A stretch of 64,000 bases of DNA from CAVSDF01 sp963726715. Lineage in GTDB: Bacteria; Bacteroidota; Rhodothermia; Rhodothermales; BA12. Location of the stretch: assembly GCA_963726715.1 (NCBI GenBank), contig CAVSDF010000010.1, forward strand, positions 496,001-560,000, written 5' to 3'. The notes beneath the pieces are model-generated. The model was not told the origin of the DNA, did not search any database, and was given only the letters and a program-made list of their open reading frames with translations. Shown piece by piece: positions 25,332 through 34,274 of the stretch; positions within the stretch are counted from its first letter, which is position 1, and every line of letters starts with the position of its first letter. The position numbers and the translations under genes were made by a program.

Positions 25332-26994
25332 ATGTCCGACGCCCCGACTTCCGACGCCCCGTTTCCCCACGCCGACCGCCTCGCCCCGCTGCCGTCCGCC
25401 GCGGCGATGCGGGCCGCCGATGCGGCGACGAGTGCGGCAGGGACTCGCGCCCGAGGTGCTGATGGAGACCGCCGGACGCGGCGCGGCGCGGGTGCTGCGG
25501 CGGCTGTGGGCCGACCGCATCGAGCGCGGCGCCGGGCGCGTGCAGGTGCTCTGCGGCCCCGGCGGCAACGGCGGAGACGGCTACGTCCTCGCCCGCGCAC
25601 TCGCCGAAACGGGGGTCGATGTGGACGTCGTGGCCGCCCTGCCGCCCGCACGGGCCGACACGCGCGCCATGTCCGCCGCCCTCGACGCCCTCGCGCCGTC
25701 GCTCCCCGGCCGCATCCGCCGCATCGACTTCGAGAGCCTGACCCAACTCGCCGCCCTCGCCACCCCCGACGTCCGCGTCGACGCGCTCGTCGGGACGGGC
25801 GCGCGGGTGCCCATCGGCGGGGCGATGGGCGAGGTGGTGGCGTGGCTCGCCGCGCAGGCCGCCGAGGTGCGTCCGCGTGTGCCGGTGCTGGCGCTCGACG
25901 TGCCGTCGGGCCTCGACGCCGACACCGGCGCGGCGCCGGGCGCCGTGGTTCTGGCCGACGCGACGGCCACCTTCGCCGCCGAAACGCCGGGCCTGCGGCT
26001 CGGAAAGGGGCCGGAGGCCGCCGGACGCATCGTCGTCGTGCCGGTCGGGGTGCCGCGCGGCGTGATCGAGGCGATGATCGACGCGCACGGCGGCGCCCGC
26101 GCCTCGACCGCCGCGTGGTGCGCCGCCGCCCTGCCCCGCCGCGCGCCCGGCGCCAACAAGTTCACCGCCGGGCACGTCGTCGTCGTCGCCGGAAGCCCGG
26201 CCTACGTCGGCGCGCCGGTGCTGGCAGCGTCCGCCGCCGCGTGCGTCGGCGCGGGCTACGTGCGCCTCGCCACCGACGCCCGCGTCGCCGACCGCCTCGC
26301 CGACCGGATGCCCGAAATCCCCGTCACCCCGCTTTCCCTCGAACTCGACGGCCTCGACGCCGACGCGCTCCTCGACGCCCTCGCACCCGACATCCGACGC
26401 GCCGACGCCCTCGTCATCGGACCGGGGATGGGGCGAGCGCCGGGCACGCAGGCCGCCATCCGCGCCCTCCTCCTCGCCACCGGCGACACGCCGACGGTCG
26501 TCGATGCCGATGCGCTCGCCGCCCTCGACGACGCCTGGCTGCGCACGCACGGACGGGCGTCGTGGGTGCTGACGCCGCACGCGGGCGAACTCGCGCGGCT
26601 CGTCGGCGAGTCCCACGTCGGCGAAGGCGGCATCGACCTCGCCGACCGGCTGGCCGTCGCGCGGACGTGGGCGGCGCGGTGGGGCGTCGTGCTCGTCGTC
26701 AAGGGCCTGCCGTCGGTGGTGGCGGTGCCGTCGGGCGCGGTGTTCGTCGGCGGCGCGCACAGCGTGGCGCTCGCCACGGCGGGCACGGGCGACGTGCTGG
26801 CGGGGATGACCGGCTCGTTCGCGGCGCAGGGCCTTCCGCCCGCCGCTGCCGCGCTCCTCGCCCTCCACACCGGCGGCGCGGCCGCGCAGATGTATGCCCG
26901 CCGCCGCGCCACGGCCACGCTCCGCGCGAGCGACCTCGTCCGGATCGCGCCCCGCATTCTCCGACGTTTCGAACGCCTCGCCGCCGCGTCCTGA
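25332..26994 (+). CDS. nnr: Bifunctional NAD(P)H-hydrate epimerase/dehydratase, one frameshift
   Basis: ATG 25332 (MSDAPTSDAPFPHADRLAPL) leads into the YjeF N-terminal epimerase domain. A frame break near 25443 (one base added between GGG and CTC) separates AMRAADAATSAAG from LAPEVLMETAGRGAARVL. Epimerase landmarks are VLCGPGGNGGDGYVLAR and VPVLALDVPSGLDADTG. The C-terminal dehydratase domain has NKFTAGHVVVVAGSPAYVGA, WVLTPHAGELARLVG and TAGTGDVLAGMTGSFAAQG. Together they repair damaged, hydrated NAD(P)H. The gene is divergent from the kinase-HhH gene and is followed 22 bases later by a VanZ-type gene. Confidence 0.92.
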
Positions 26995-27016
26995 CGCCGT
27001 GCGCGACCTTTGGTGC

Positions 27017-27490
27017 ATGACCGAATCGCCGCACGCCTCCGCCCCGTACACCGCGTCGCCCCCCGCAGCGCGCCGGTCGGATCGCCGCGAGCGGACCGCC
27101 CCGCCCGCGTCTGAAGCCCCGCCTGCCGCGCCGCGCCGCCGGTCGCAGGTCTGGGCCGCCGCCCTCGGCGCGTGGACGCTCACGATGTGCGTCGCCTTCC
27201 TCATCCCCGGCGAGCGCCTTCCGGACACCGGCTCGTGGGGCTTCGACAAGCTCGAACACATCGGCGTCTTCGCTCTCTGGACGCTCATCGGGCGCGCCGC
27301 AGGCCTGTCCGCGCGCACCGTCGTCGTCGCAGGCCTCGCCTTCGGCGCCGCGACCGAGATGACGCAGGCGATGCTGCCGCAACTCGGACGCGCGGGCGAC
27401 TTCCGCGATCTGATTGCCGACGCCACCGGAATCGCCCTCGGTCTCGGCATCGCCGCCCTGATCGGACGACGCCGCCGCGCGGGTCGCTGA
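27017..27490 (+). CDS. VanZ-family membrane protein
   Basis: 157 residues. A proline- and arginine-rich cytoplasmic lead of about 45 residues precedes four hydrophobic segments. VanZ landmarks are DKLEHIGVFALWTLIG, the glutamate-containing ATEMTQAML and GRAGDFRDLIADATGIALGL. VanZ-like proteins are small membrane proteins; some affect teicoplanin resistance, but most have no known function. It lies 22 bases after nnr on the same strand. GACCTTTG just before the ATG resembles the local promoter element. Confidence 0.82.
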   Translation: MTESPHASAPYTASPPAARRSDRRERTAPPASEAPPAAPRRRSQVWAAALGAWTLTMCVAFLIPGERLPDTGSWGFDKLEHIGVFALWTLIGRAAGLSARTVVVAGLAFGAATEMTQAMLPQLGRAGDFRDLIADATGIALGLGIAALIGRRRRAGR

Positions 27491-27503
27491 GGCCGCCTAC
27501 GCG

Positions 27504-28203
27504 CTACGCCGGACGGTCGAGGCGCGTCACGCCGCCGTCCTCCGCGACGAGCACCGTCGTGGCGAGACCGATGAACAGGCCGTGGTCGAGGACGCCGGGG
27601 AGGGCCTTGACGGCATCGGCGAAGGCCGCCGCGTCCTCCAATCCACCGCCGTCGATGTGGGCGTCGAGGATCCAGAGGCCCTGATCGGTGACGACCGGGC
27701 CGTCCTTGCCGCTGCCCTCGCGCACGACCGCGCGGGCGCCGAGGGCCGCGAGGGCGCGCGTGACCGGCTCGACCGCCATCGGCACGACCTCGACCGGCAC
27801 CGGCATCGTCGCCCCGAGCCGCTCGACGCGTTTCGTCGCATCAATGAGCACGACGAACCGCCGCGCCGCCGCCGCCACGATCCGCTCGCGCGTCATCGCC
27901 CCGCCGCGCCCCTTGACGACATCGAGCGCGCCGTCGACCTCATCGGCGCCGTCGAGGGCGAGGTCGAGCACCGGCGTCTCGTCGAGCGTCGTGAGCGGGA
28001 TGCCACAGGCGCGGGCGAGGCGTTCGGCGGCGAACGACGTCGGCACGCCCGGTCACGCGCAGGCCCTCACGGGCGATGCGGGCGCCGATCTCGCGGAGCG
28101 CGAACGCGGTCGTCGATCCGGTGCCGAGGCCGAGCGCCATGCCGTCCTCGACGAGCGCCGCCGCGGCCCGCCCGACGGCGGCTTTCAGGTCGTCCTGGGT
28201 CAT
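27504..28203 (-). CDS. rpiA: Ribose-5-phosphate isomerase A, one frameshift
   Basis: The start is ATG 28203 (MTQDDLKAAVGRAAAALVED). The phosphate-binding GLGTGSTTAFALREIGARI is followed by a break near 28046, where ACCGGC reads ACCGGGC (one added G), and then PTSFAAERLARACGIPL. Active-site motifs DLALDGADEVDGAL, KGRGGAMTRE and REGSGKDGPVVTDQG are intact. RpiA interconverts ribose-5-phosphate and ribulose-5-phosphate. It converges with the VanZ gene (13 bases apart) and lies 132 bases downstream of ald. Confidence 0.92.
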
Positions 28204-28205
28204 CG

Positions 28206-28240
28206 TGGCGAGTTGGTGAGGGGTGTGTTGGTGAGAGTGC
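28206..28240 (-). repeat. C/A-rich leader tract before rpiA
   Basis: On the minus strand this is CTCACCAACACACCCCTCACCA-like sequence, directly upstream of the rpiA ATG. Confidence 0.45.
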
Positions 28241-28335
28241 CCGTTGGCTGCGCGTTGGATGGCCGCGCAACATCCGCCCGCGTTCCGTCGATTCGTCCTC
28301 AAAAACCCAACATCCCACCATCCCGCCACTCCCCA

Positions 28336-29556
28336 TCAAATCCCACTCGCCACCAACAACTCGATGTCCCGGTGCGGCATTCCGAACATCGTGGCGAGCG
28401 ATTTCTTGGTCACGTGGCGGCGGTAGACGTAGGTGCCGGTGCGCAGGCCCGCCGACCGCCAGAGCGCCTCGTTGACCGAGGGCGACTCGCCGAGCGCCAG
28501 CAGGTAGGGCACGAGGACGTTCGAGAGCGCGACGGTCGCCGTCCGCGCGGCGTTCGACGGGATGTTGGGGACGCAGTAGTGGACGACATCGTGCGCGCGG
28601 AACGTCGGCGACGAGTGGGTCGTCGGGCGGCTCGTCTCGACGCATCCGCCCTGGTCGATGACCGCGTCGACGATCACCGCCGCCGGGCGCATCGAGGCGA
28701 CCATCGCCTCGGTGACGAGCATCGGCGCGCGGGCGCCGTCGGCCATCATGGCGCCGATGAGCACGTCGGCCTGCGCGACGGCGCGGCGCAGGTACTGCGG
28801 CGTGGCCATGGCGGTCGTGATGCGGCGGTCGAGGTGGTGCTCCAGGCTGCGGAGGGCGCCGAGGTCGCGGTCGAGGACCAGCACGTGGGCGCCGTAGCCG
28901 AGCGCCGTCCGGGCCGCCCACTCGCCGACGACGCCCGCGCCGAGGATGACGACGGTCGTCGGGGGGACGCCGGAGATGCCGCCGAGCATGACGCCGCGCC
29001 CGCCCTCGCCGGATTCGAGGTAGCGCGCGGCGATCTGCACGGCCATCGAGCCCATGATCTCGTGCATCATCCGCACGATCGGGAGCGTGCCGTCGTCGTC
29101 GCGGATGAACTCGAAGCCGATGGCGGTGACGCCCTTGTCGACGAGGAGCTTGAGGAAGTCGGGGCCGGTCGAGCCGAGATGGAGCGCGGAGACGAGCGTC
29201 TGCCGGTCGCGCAGCATGTCAAGTTCGTCGCCCGCGGGCGGCCCGACCTTGGCGACGACCGTGGCGGTCTGGTACAGCGCGGCGGCATCGGGTACGATGC
29301 GCGCCCCGGCATCGGCGTAGGCGACATCGGGAAAGTGCGCGCCCAGTCCCGCGCCCGCCTCGACCGCCACCTCGTGCCCGTCGGCGACGAGCGTTTCGAC
29401 GCCCGAGGGCGCGAGGGCGACGCGCCGCTCCTCGTGCGTCCGCTCGCACGGCACCCCGATGACGAGCCGCGCCCGTCCGGCGGCCACCTCGACGCGCTGC
29501 GGCATCGTGGCGAGGGCCGGGTCGAGGATGGTGCCGTGAAAGGCGGGGATTTCCAT
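28336..29556 (-). CDS. ald: Alanine dehydrogenase
   Basis: 406 residues. Family landmarks are the N-terminal IGVPCERTHEERRVALAPSG with the substrate-binding Arg/Lys region, VAKVGPPAGDELDML, SALHLGSTG, the NAD-binding glycine motif VVILGAGVVGEWAARTALGY with DRD at the end of the second strand, VDAVIDQGGCVETSRPTTHS and VPNIPSNAARTATVALSNVL. It oxidises L-alanine to pyruvate and ammonia with NAD. The N-terminal 30 residues exceed the usual start, as I recall for Bacteroidota forms. It is divergent from the helicase gene. Confidence 0.9.
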   Translation of the reverse strand: MEIPAFHGTILDPALATMPQRVEVAAGRARLVIGVPCERTHEERRVALAPSGVETLVADGHEVAVEAGAGLGAHFPDVAYADAGARIVPDAAALYQTATVVAKVGPPAGDELDMLRDRQTLVSALHLGSTGPDFLKLLVDKGVTAIGFEFIRDDDGTLPIVRMMHEIMGSMAVQIAARYLESGEGGRGVMLGGISGVPPTTVVILGAGVVGEWAARTALGYGAHVLVLDRDLGALRSLEHHLDRRITTAMATPQYLRRAVAQADVLIGAMMADGARAPMLVTEAMVASMRPAAVIVDAVIDQGGCVETSRPTTHSSPTFRAHDVVHYCVPNIPSNAARTATVALSNVLVPYLLALGESPSVNEALWRSAGLRTGTYVYRRHVTKKSLATMFGMPHRDIELLVASGI

Positions 29557-29593
29557 CGGAAGGAGAAGGACGACGGCGCGCGGCGACAGAGGG

Positions 29594-29601
29594 CGAAGAT
29601 A
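29594..29601 (-). promoter_or_regulatory. Possible -7 element for ald
   Basis: TATCTTCG on the minus strand, 38 bases before the ald ATG, fits TAnnTTnG. The C/A-rich tract at 29615-29680 lies just upstream. Confidence 0.4.
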
Positions 29602-29614
29602 GGCCCGCCGCGCC

Positions 29615-29680
29615 GAGGGTGAGTTTGTGGGATGGCGAGTTGGTGAGATGGTGGGATCGTAGGATCGTGGAGTTCGCCGA
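29615..29680 (-). repeat. C/A-rich leader tract before ald
   Basis: On the plus strand this reads as repeated GAGTTTGTGGGATGG, GAGTTGGTGAGATGG and GGGATCGTAGGATCG units, so the ald coding side is C/A-rich. It is the longest such tract in the window. Confidence 0.5.
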
Positions 29681-29741
29681 TCCTCTCGACCCTCGCCCGA
29701 CGACCGACGACCGACGACGGTCCCGTTGCCTCCGCCTTCGC

Positions 29742-29772
29742 CAACTCACCAACCCACCCCTCACCAACCCCC
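29742..29772 (+). repeat. C/A-rich leader tract before the helicase gene
   Basis: Repeated CAACTCACC and AACCCACCCC units directly upstream of a TACCTTTC element and the helicase ATG. Confidence 0.5.
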
Positions 29773-29780
29773 TACCTTTC
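29773..29780 (+). promoter_or_regulatory. Possible -7 element for the helicase gene
   Basis: TACCTTTC, 18 bases before ATG 29799, matches TAnnTTTG at seven of eight positions. Confidence 0.4.
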
Positions 29781-29798
29781 CAACCCACCCCTCCCCTC

Positions 29799-32044
29799 AT
29801 GCCCCGTACGTTCACCCTCGCGCGCGACGCGGCGCCCGCGCCGGTCTACCGCATCGACTACGCCCGCGCGCTCAACGCGGCGCAGCACGCCGCCGCGACC
29901 GCCGGGGCCGGGCCGACGCTCGTCGTCGCGGGCGCGGGCACCGGCAAGACGCGGACGCTCGTCTACCGCGTCGCCTTCCTCGTCGAGAGCGGCGTCGCGC
30001 CCGAGCGCATCGTGCTGCTCACCTTCACGCGCCGCGCCGCCCGCGAGATGCTGACGCGCGCCGCGATGCTCCTCGACGGACGCTGTGAGGGCGTCGAGGG
30101 CGGGACGTTCCACAGCGCCTGCACGCGCATCCTGCGCCGCTTCGCCCCGCGCCTCGGGCTGCCCCACGGCTTCACGATCCTCGACGCGAGCGACAGCGCC
30201 GACGTGCTCGACGTGCTCCGCGCCCGCGCCGGACACGACCGTGCAGCCGCCCGCTTCCCCCGCAAGGGCACCCTCCACGCCGTCATCTCCGCCGCCCGCA
30301 ACCGCGGGCATGACCGTCGAGAACGCCCTCGCCGAGCGCGCACCGCACTTCGCCGCCCACGCCGAGGCCGTCGCCGAGATCGCGCGGCAGTACGCGGTCT
30401 ACAAGCACGAGCACGCCGTCCTCGACTACGACGACCTGCTCCTCGAAACCCTCCGCCTCTTCGACCTCCACCCGGACGTGCAGCAGACCGTGGCGTCGGG
30501 GATGCAGCACGTGCTCGTCGACGAGTACCAGGACACGAACCCGGCGCAGGCCGAGCTCGTCGCGCGGTTCGCAGTCGGTGCACGGCAACGTCACCGCCGT
30601 CGGCGACGATGCGCAGTCGATCTACGGCTTTCGCGGCGCCGATGTGGACGGCATCTTCGCCTTCCCCGACCGCTTCCCCGGCACGCGCCGCGTGACGCTC
30701 ACCGAGAACTACCGCTCGACGCAGCCCGTCCTCGACCTCGCCAACGCCGTGCAGCGCCTCGCCCGCCGCCGCTACGACAAGCACCTCGTCGCCGCCGCAC
30801 GCACCGGAGGCGACCTCCCAGCGGTCGTCGCCGCCGACGACGAGCGCACCGAGAGCCGGTTCGTGGCGCAGGCGATCCTGCAGATGCGCGAGGCCGGGAC
30901 GCCGCTCGCGCGGATGGCGGTGCTGTTCCGGAGCGCGTTCCACTCGTTCGATCTGGAAGTCGAACTCGGGCGCCGCGGCATCCCGTTCGTCAAGTACGGC
31001 GGGATGCGCCTCGCCGAGGCCGCGCACGTCAAAGACGTCCTCGCCTACCTGAAAGTCGCCGACAACCCGCGCGACGCGCCCGCGTGGATGCGCCTCGTGC
31101 GCCTGCTGCCCGGCATCGGCACGCAGACCGCCCTCGCGCTCGCCACCTGGCTGACCGCCGAGCCGGTCCTTCCGCGCCGCCTCCCGGACGCCGCTCTGCC
31201 CCGCCTGCGCCGCCACGCCCCCGCCCTCGACGCGCTGCTCGCGCTCGTCCACCGGTTGCGTGGGGATGGACGGCAGACGGCGGACGACGGACGACGGGCC
31301 GGGGACGACGAGCAGCGTTTGGACGATGGACGGGCACGATGGGTCGAGCCCCCACCGCCTCCGAACACGGACGACACTGCCCTCGCGCCCTCCGACGACA
31401 CCCGGAGTTCGTCCCGCGACGTCCCATCCCCCACCAACGACCAACCCCCAACGACGACCGCCATCGAGGCCCCGCTCAGCACGCAAGTCGAGGCGGTGCT
31501 GGCGGCGTACGCGCCCCTGCTGCGCGAGACGTACCCGGAAGACCATCCGCGGCGGCAGCAGGACCTCGACCACCTCGCCGGACTCGCCGCCGCCTACCCG
31601 AGCCGCCGGATGCTCCTCGAAGCCCTCGCCCTCGACCCCGTCGACGTCAGCGCCACGGGCGCCGAACACGGGCCGGACGACGAGCCGCCACTCGTGCTCT
31701 CGACGATCCACTCCGCCAAAGGCCTCGAATTCGACACCGTCTTCCTCCTCCACCTCCTCGACGGGTCGCTGCCCTCGCAGCACAGCCTCGGCTCCGACCG
31801 CGACCTCGACGAGGAGGTGCGGCTCTTCTACGTGGCCGTGACGCGCGCCGAGCGCAACCTCTTCCTCTCCTACCCGGCCACGCAGCACCGGCAGCGCGCC
31901 GGCGAGTTCTTCGCCCGTCCGAGCCGCTTCCTCGACGCCCTGCCCGGCGACATCCTGGAGCCGATGACGCTCGTCGAAACGCCCCTGCCCGCCCTGCCGC
32001 CTGCGCCGGTGCAAGGGGCGCTGCTGGACGGAGACCGGGGATAG
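29799..32044 (+). CDS. UvrD/PcrA-type superfamily 1 DNA helicase, two frameshifts
   Basis: ATG 29799 (MPRTFTLARDAAPAPVYRID). Helicase motifs run in order: Q-motif LNAAQHAA, Walker A VVAGAGTGKTRTL, LLTFTRRAAREM (Ia), VLVDEYQDTNPAQ (II), VGDDAQSIYGFRGAD (III), RSTQPVL (IV), LVLSTIHSAKGLEFDTVFL (V) and EEVRLFYVAVTRAERNL (VI). Frame breaks near 30308 and 30573 each fit one added G (GGC to GGGC, TCG to TCGG). Between motifs IV and V, about 70 residues (RGDGRQTADDGRR to TTTAIEAPLS) are low in complexity and are encoded by copies of dispersed repeats found outside genes. The enzyme unwinds DNA 3' to 5' in repair or replication restart. The C-terminus is short, as in compact UvrD-like forms. Confidence 0.9.
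31265..31470. repeat. Repeat-derived insert in the helicase gene
   Basis: 31265-31303 is almost identical to the intergenic tract 16936-16973 (GATGGACGGC..GACGACGGACGAC). The following bases include CACCAACGACCAACCCCCAA near 31433, like the C/A-rich tracts. All are read through in frame. Confidence 0.7.
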
Positions 32045-32350
32045 CATGCGGTGCCGGTACGATGGAGCACGCAGTGTCAGCGGCGGCCTGCCCCCTCCTG
32101 CCGCTGCGCGCTGGACGCGCTCCGCGGCGGTGCTCCCCCGCGGTCGCGGGGGAGGTGTCCCGAAGGGACGGAGGGGGCGTACCGCCGCACCCCCACACGC
32201 TTCACCGCAAAGCCACCGGCGCGGCGGCACACGGCGGCGCGCGCGCGGGTTGAGGCGCGACGGTTCACGGTGAACCGGCCGCTTCGGCGGCGCCCCGTTC
32301 TTTCTCAGGCCCCGCTCCGACGACCCGCCTGACTCAGCCCCACACCCCCG
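32045..32350. other. Intergenic region between the helicase and rplY genes
   Basis: 306 bases. Apart from the palindromic element at 32131-32180 and a small GGTTCA-CGG-TGAACC palindrome near 32262-32276, nothing is recognisable. The rplY promoter should be here but no TAnnTTTG match is clear. Confidence 0.5.
32131..32180. repeat. CTCCCCCGCG..CGGAGGGGG palindromic element
   Basis: CTCCCCCGCG-GT-CGCGGGGGAG (32133-32154) is a perfect 10-bp palindrome, followed by GTGTCCCGAAGGGACGGAGG with a second small stem TCCCGAAGGGA. From memory, this compound unit is common between genes in Alphaproteobacteria and other groups, so it is likely a REP-like dispersed element. Confidence 0.65.
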
Positions 32351-33004
32351 ATGGACTCCATCCAACTCAACGCCTCCCCGCGCGAAGCGGGCAAGAAGCA
32401 CGCCCGCGCGATCCGCCGCAATCACGACGTGCCCTGCATCGTCTACGGCGGCGCGCTCGACACGCCGGTCCTCTTCTCGGTGCCCGAGCTCGCCCTCCGC
32501 GACCTCATCTACACCGCCGAGACGCGCACCGCCGACATCAACGTCGGCGGCGAGACCTACAACGCGATCCTCAAGTCGATCGTGATGCACCCGGTCACCG
32601 ACCGCCCGTACCACGTCGACTTCATCGCCCTCAAGCGCGGCGAACTGCTGACGCTCAATGTCGCCCTTTCGACGACGGGCCAGGCACCCGCCACCCGCGC
32701 CGGGCTCGTCGTCAACCAGATCATGCGCGAGATCGAGATCACGTGCATGCCGCGCCACATCCCGGCGCACATCGAACTCGATCTGACGACGCTCGAAGGC
32801 GTCCACGACGCCATCCGCGTCTCCGACCTCACGATGCCCGAAGGCGTCACCACGACCCTCGACCCCGACACGACGCTCGTCGCGGTCGTGCCGCCGATGG
32901 CGGAGGAGGCCGAGGTGACCGTCGACGCCACCGACGACGCGGGCGCGAACGTGCCGCGCGTCGGCGACGAGGACGACGACGCCGCGCCTGCCGACGAGGC
33001 CTGA
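32351..33004 (+). CDS. rplY: 50S ribosomal protein L25 (CTC form)
   Basis: 217 residues. The L25 domain is at the start (LNASPREAGKKHARAIRRNH, VPCIVYGG, ILKSIVMHPVTDRPYHVDFI), then the beta CTC domain (LTLNVALSTTG, REIEITCMPRHIPAHIELDL) and an acidic tail rich in Asp and Ala. L25 binds 5S rRNA. The long CTC form is usual outside Gammaproteobacteria. It is followed 153 bases later by pth, a very common pairing. Confidence 0.95.
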   Translation: MDSIQLNASPREAGKKHARAIRRNHDVPCIVYGGALDTPVLFSVPELALRDLIYTAETRTADINVGGETYNAILKSIVMHPVTDRPYHVDFIALKRGELLTLNVALSTTGQAPATRAGLVVNQIMREIEITCMPRHIPAHIELDLTTLEGVHDAIRVSDLTMPEGVTTTLDPDTTLVAVVPPMAEEAEVTVDATDDAGANVPRVGDEDDDAAPADEA

Positions 33005-33068
33005 GCCGAGGCATCGCCGCCGCCGCGCTGACCGCGTGGCACGGCGGTGTCTGCCGCTCATTCCGCAC

Positions 33069-33106
33069 CGCAGGCGGGCCGGGGATCGCTCCTCCGCCCG
33101 CCTGCG
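33069..33106 (+). terminator. Hairpin between rplY and pth
   Basis: CGCAGGCGGGC and GCCCGCCTGCG pair perfectly (11 bp), followed by TCTGTTTC. It may end part of the rplY transcripts before pth. Confidence 0.65.
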
Positions 33107-33157
33107 TCTGTTTCGGAAGCGCCTGTTTTCCTGCTCCATATCCACTTCCCTTCCCCG

Positions 33158-33784
33158 ATGGCTGGACCCCGCACCCTGATCGTGGGCCTCGGCAACCCCG
33201 AGCCCGAGTACGCCGCCACCCGCCACAACGTCGGCTTCGAGGTCGTACGGGCCATCGCGGCGCGCGTCAAGGCGCGTCCGGAGCGCTACCACGCCCGCAC
33301 GATCGGCGCCGACGGGCGCTGGAAGGGGCGGCAGTTTGCGATGGCGATGCCGCAGACCTACATGAACCTCTCGGGCGAGAGCGTGCTCGGCCTCGTGCGT
33401 CACTTCGGCCTCGAACCCCGCGATGTGCTGGTCGTGGTGGACGATCTCGCGCTCGATCCGGGCGTGCTGCGCCTTCGCGCGGGCGGCTCCGACGGCGGCC
33501 ACAACGGCCTCGCCGACATCACCGAGCGCCTCAAGACGGCGCAGTTTCCGCGCCTGCGCATCGGCATCGGGCGGACGTTCGCGCGGGGACGGCAGGCCGA
33601 CTACGTCCTCCAACGCTTCACCGCCGAGCAGCGCGCCGCCATCGACGCCTGCCTCCCCGTCGCCGCCGACGCCGCCCTCACCGTCGTCGCCGACGGCCTG
33701 CAGACGGCCATGAACCGCTACAACGGCTGGGCCCCTCCCTCCGACGAACCCGCCGCCGCGCCCGAGGGGCTGCCCGTGACGTGA
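33158..33784 (+). CDS. pth: Peptidyl-tRNA hydrolase
   Basis: 208 residues from ATG 33158. Signature motifs are LIVGLGNPEPEYAATRHNVGF with the catalytic His in TRHNVG, MPQTYMNLSGESV and DDLALDPGVLRLRAGGSDGGHNGL. It frees tRNA from stalled peptidyl-tRNA and is essential. Both the catalytic His and the Asn of YMNLSG are present. The C-terminal 20 residues are a flexible Pro/Ala-rich tail. Confidence 0.96.
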   Translation: MAGPRTLIVGLGNPEPEYAATRHNVGFEVVRAIAARVKARPERYHARTIGADGRWKGRQFAMAMPQTYMNLSGESVLGLVRHFGLEPRDVLVVVDDLALDPGVLRLRAGGSDGGHNGLADITERLKTAQFPRLRIGIGRTFARGRQADYVLQRFTAEQRAAIDACLPVAADAALTVVADGLQTAMNRYNGWAPPSDEPAAAPEGLPVT

Positions 33785-33789
33785 GGTGG

Positions 33790-33810
33790 ACGGTCCCTGA
33801 GCCTGTCGAA
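33790..33810. repeat. CCTGAGCCTGTCGAAG element
   Basis: GGTCCCTGAGCCTGTCGAAG lies six bases after the pth stop. It is a single arm of the repeat type also seen at 17009-17098 and inside the kinase gene at 24599-24622. Confidence 0.6.
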
Positions 33811-33849
33811 GCGCCGAGTCCCTGCGATTCCTGACCCGACGCACGCGCG

Positions 33850-34254
33850 CTATCCCACCGTGTCCGGCCCGACGCGGCGGAAGACGCCGACGAGCATTCG
33901 GGCGCCATCGGCGGCGGCGACCTCTTCGGGGGTCTGGGCGAGGACGAAGCCTGCGGTCTCCATCCATCCGATGAGCGCCGACGGCGTGGCGTCGGTGCGG
34001 ACGGCGACGCTGAGCCACGCGCCCTCGGCGAGGCGGCGGCGAAGGGCGGCGGCGCGCTCGGGGACGGCGACCGCGGCGCAGGCGAGCATTCCCCACGCGG
34101 CGGGGTCAGATGGCGCATCCTCATCCCCATCCACAACGAAGCCGAGGGCTGTGAGGGCGGGCGTGGCCGCGCCGGAGGCGTCGTCGGTGGCGAGGCGGAG
34201 GCCGGGCGGGAGCACCGCGAGCGGGCGCAGGAGAACGTCGAGGAGCGACTTCAC
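33850..34254 (-). CDS. Hypothetical protein downstream of hemH-like gene
   Basis: 134 residues from GTG 34254 (VKSLLDVLLRPLAVLPPGLR). It is Ala-rich, with predicted helices such as AWGMLACAAVAVPERAAALR and a final VGVFRRVGPDTVG. The segment LIGWMETAGFVLAQTPEEVA hints at the end of a methyltransferase-like fold, but no SAM motif is visible, so no function is assigned. It begins 20 bases after the ferrochelatase-like stop on the same strand. Confidence 0.55.
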   Translation of the reverse strand: MKSLLDVLLRPLAVLPPGLRLATDDASGAATPALTALGFVVDGDEDAPSDPAAWGMLACAAVAVPERAAALRRRLAEGAWLSVAVRTDATPSALIGWMETAGFVLAQTPEEVAAADGARMLVGVFRRVGPDTVG

Positions 34255-34274
34255 AGCGAATCGGGCACGGCGGC

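Noticed and set aside
22944..27020. A 1358-residue open frame on the plus strand
   Set aside because: Most of it is the antisense of the kinase-HhH gene; only its part after 25332 is real, as the N-terminus of nnr before the frameshift.
29963..34096. A 1377-residue open frame on the minus strand
   Set aside because: It runs across the helicase, rplY and pth genes, has the Arg/Ala/Gly-rich makeup of GC-rich shadow frames and shows no domain.
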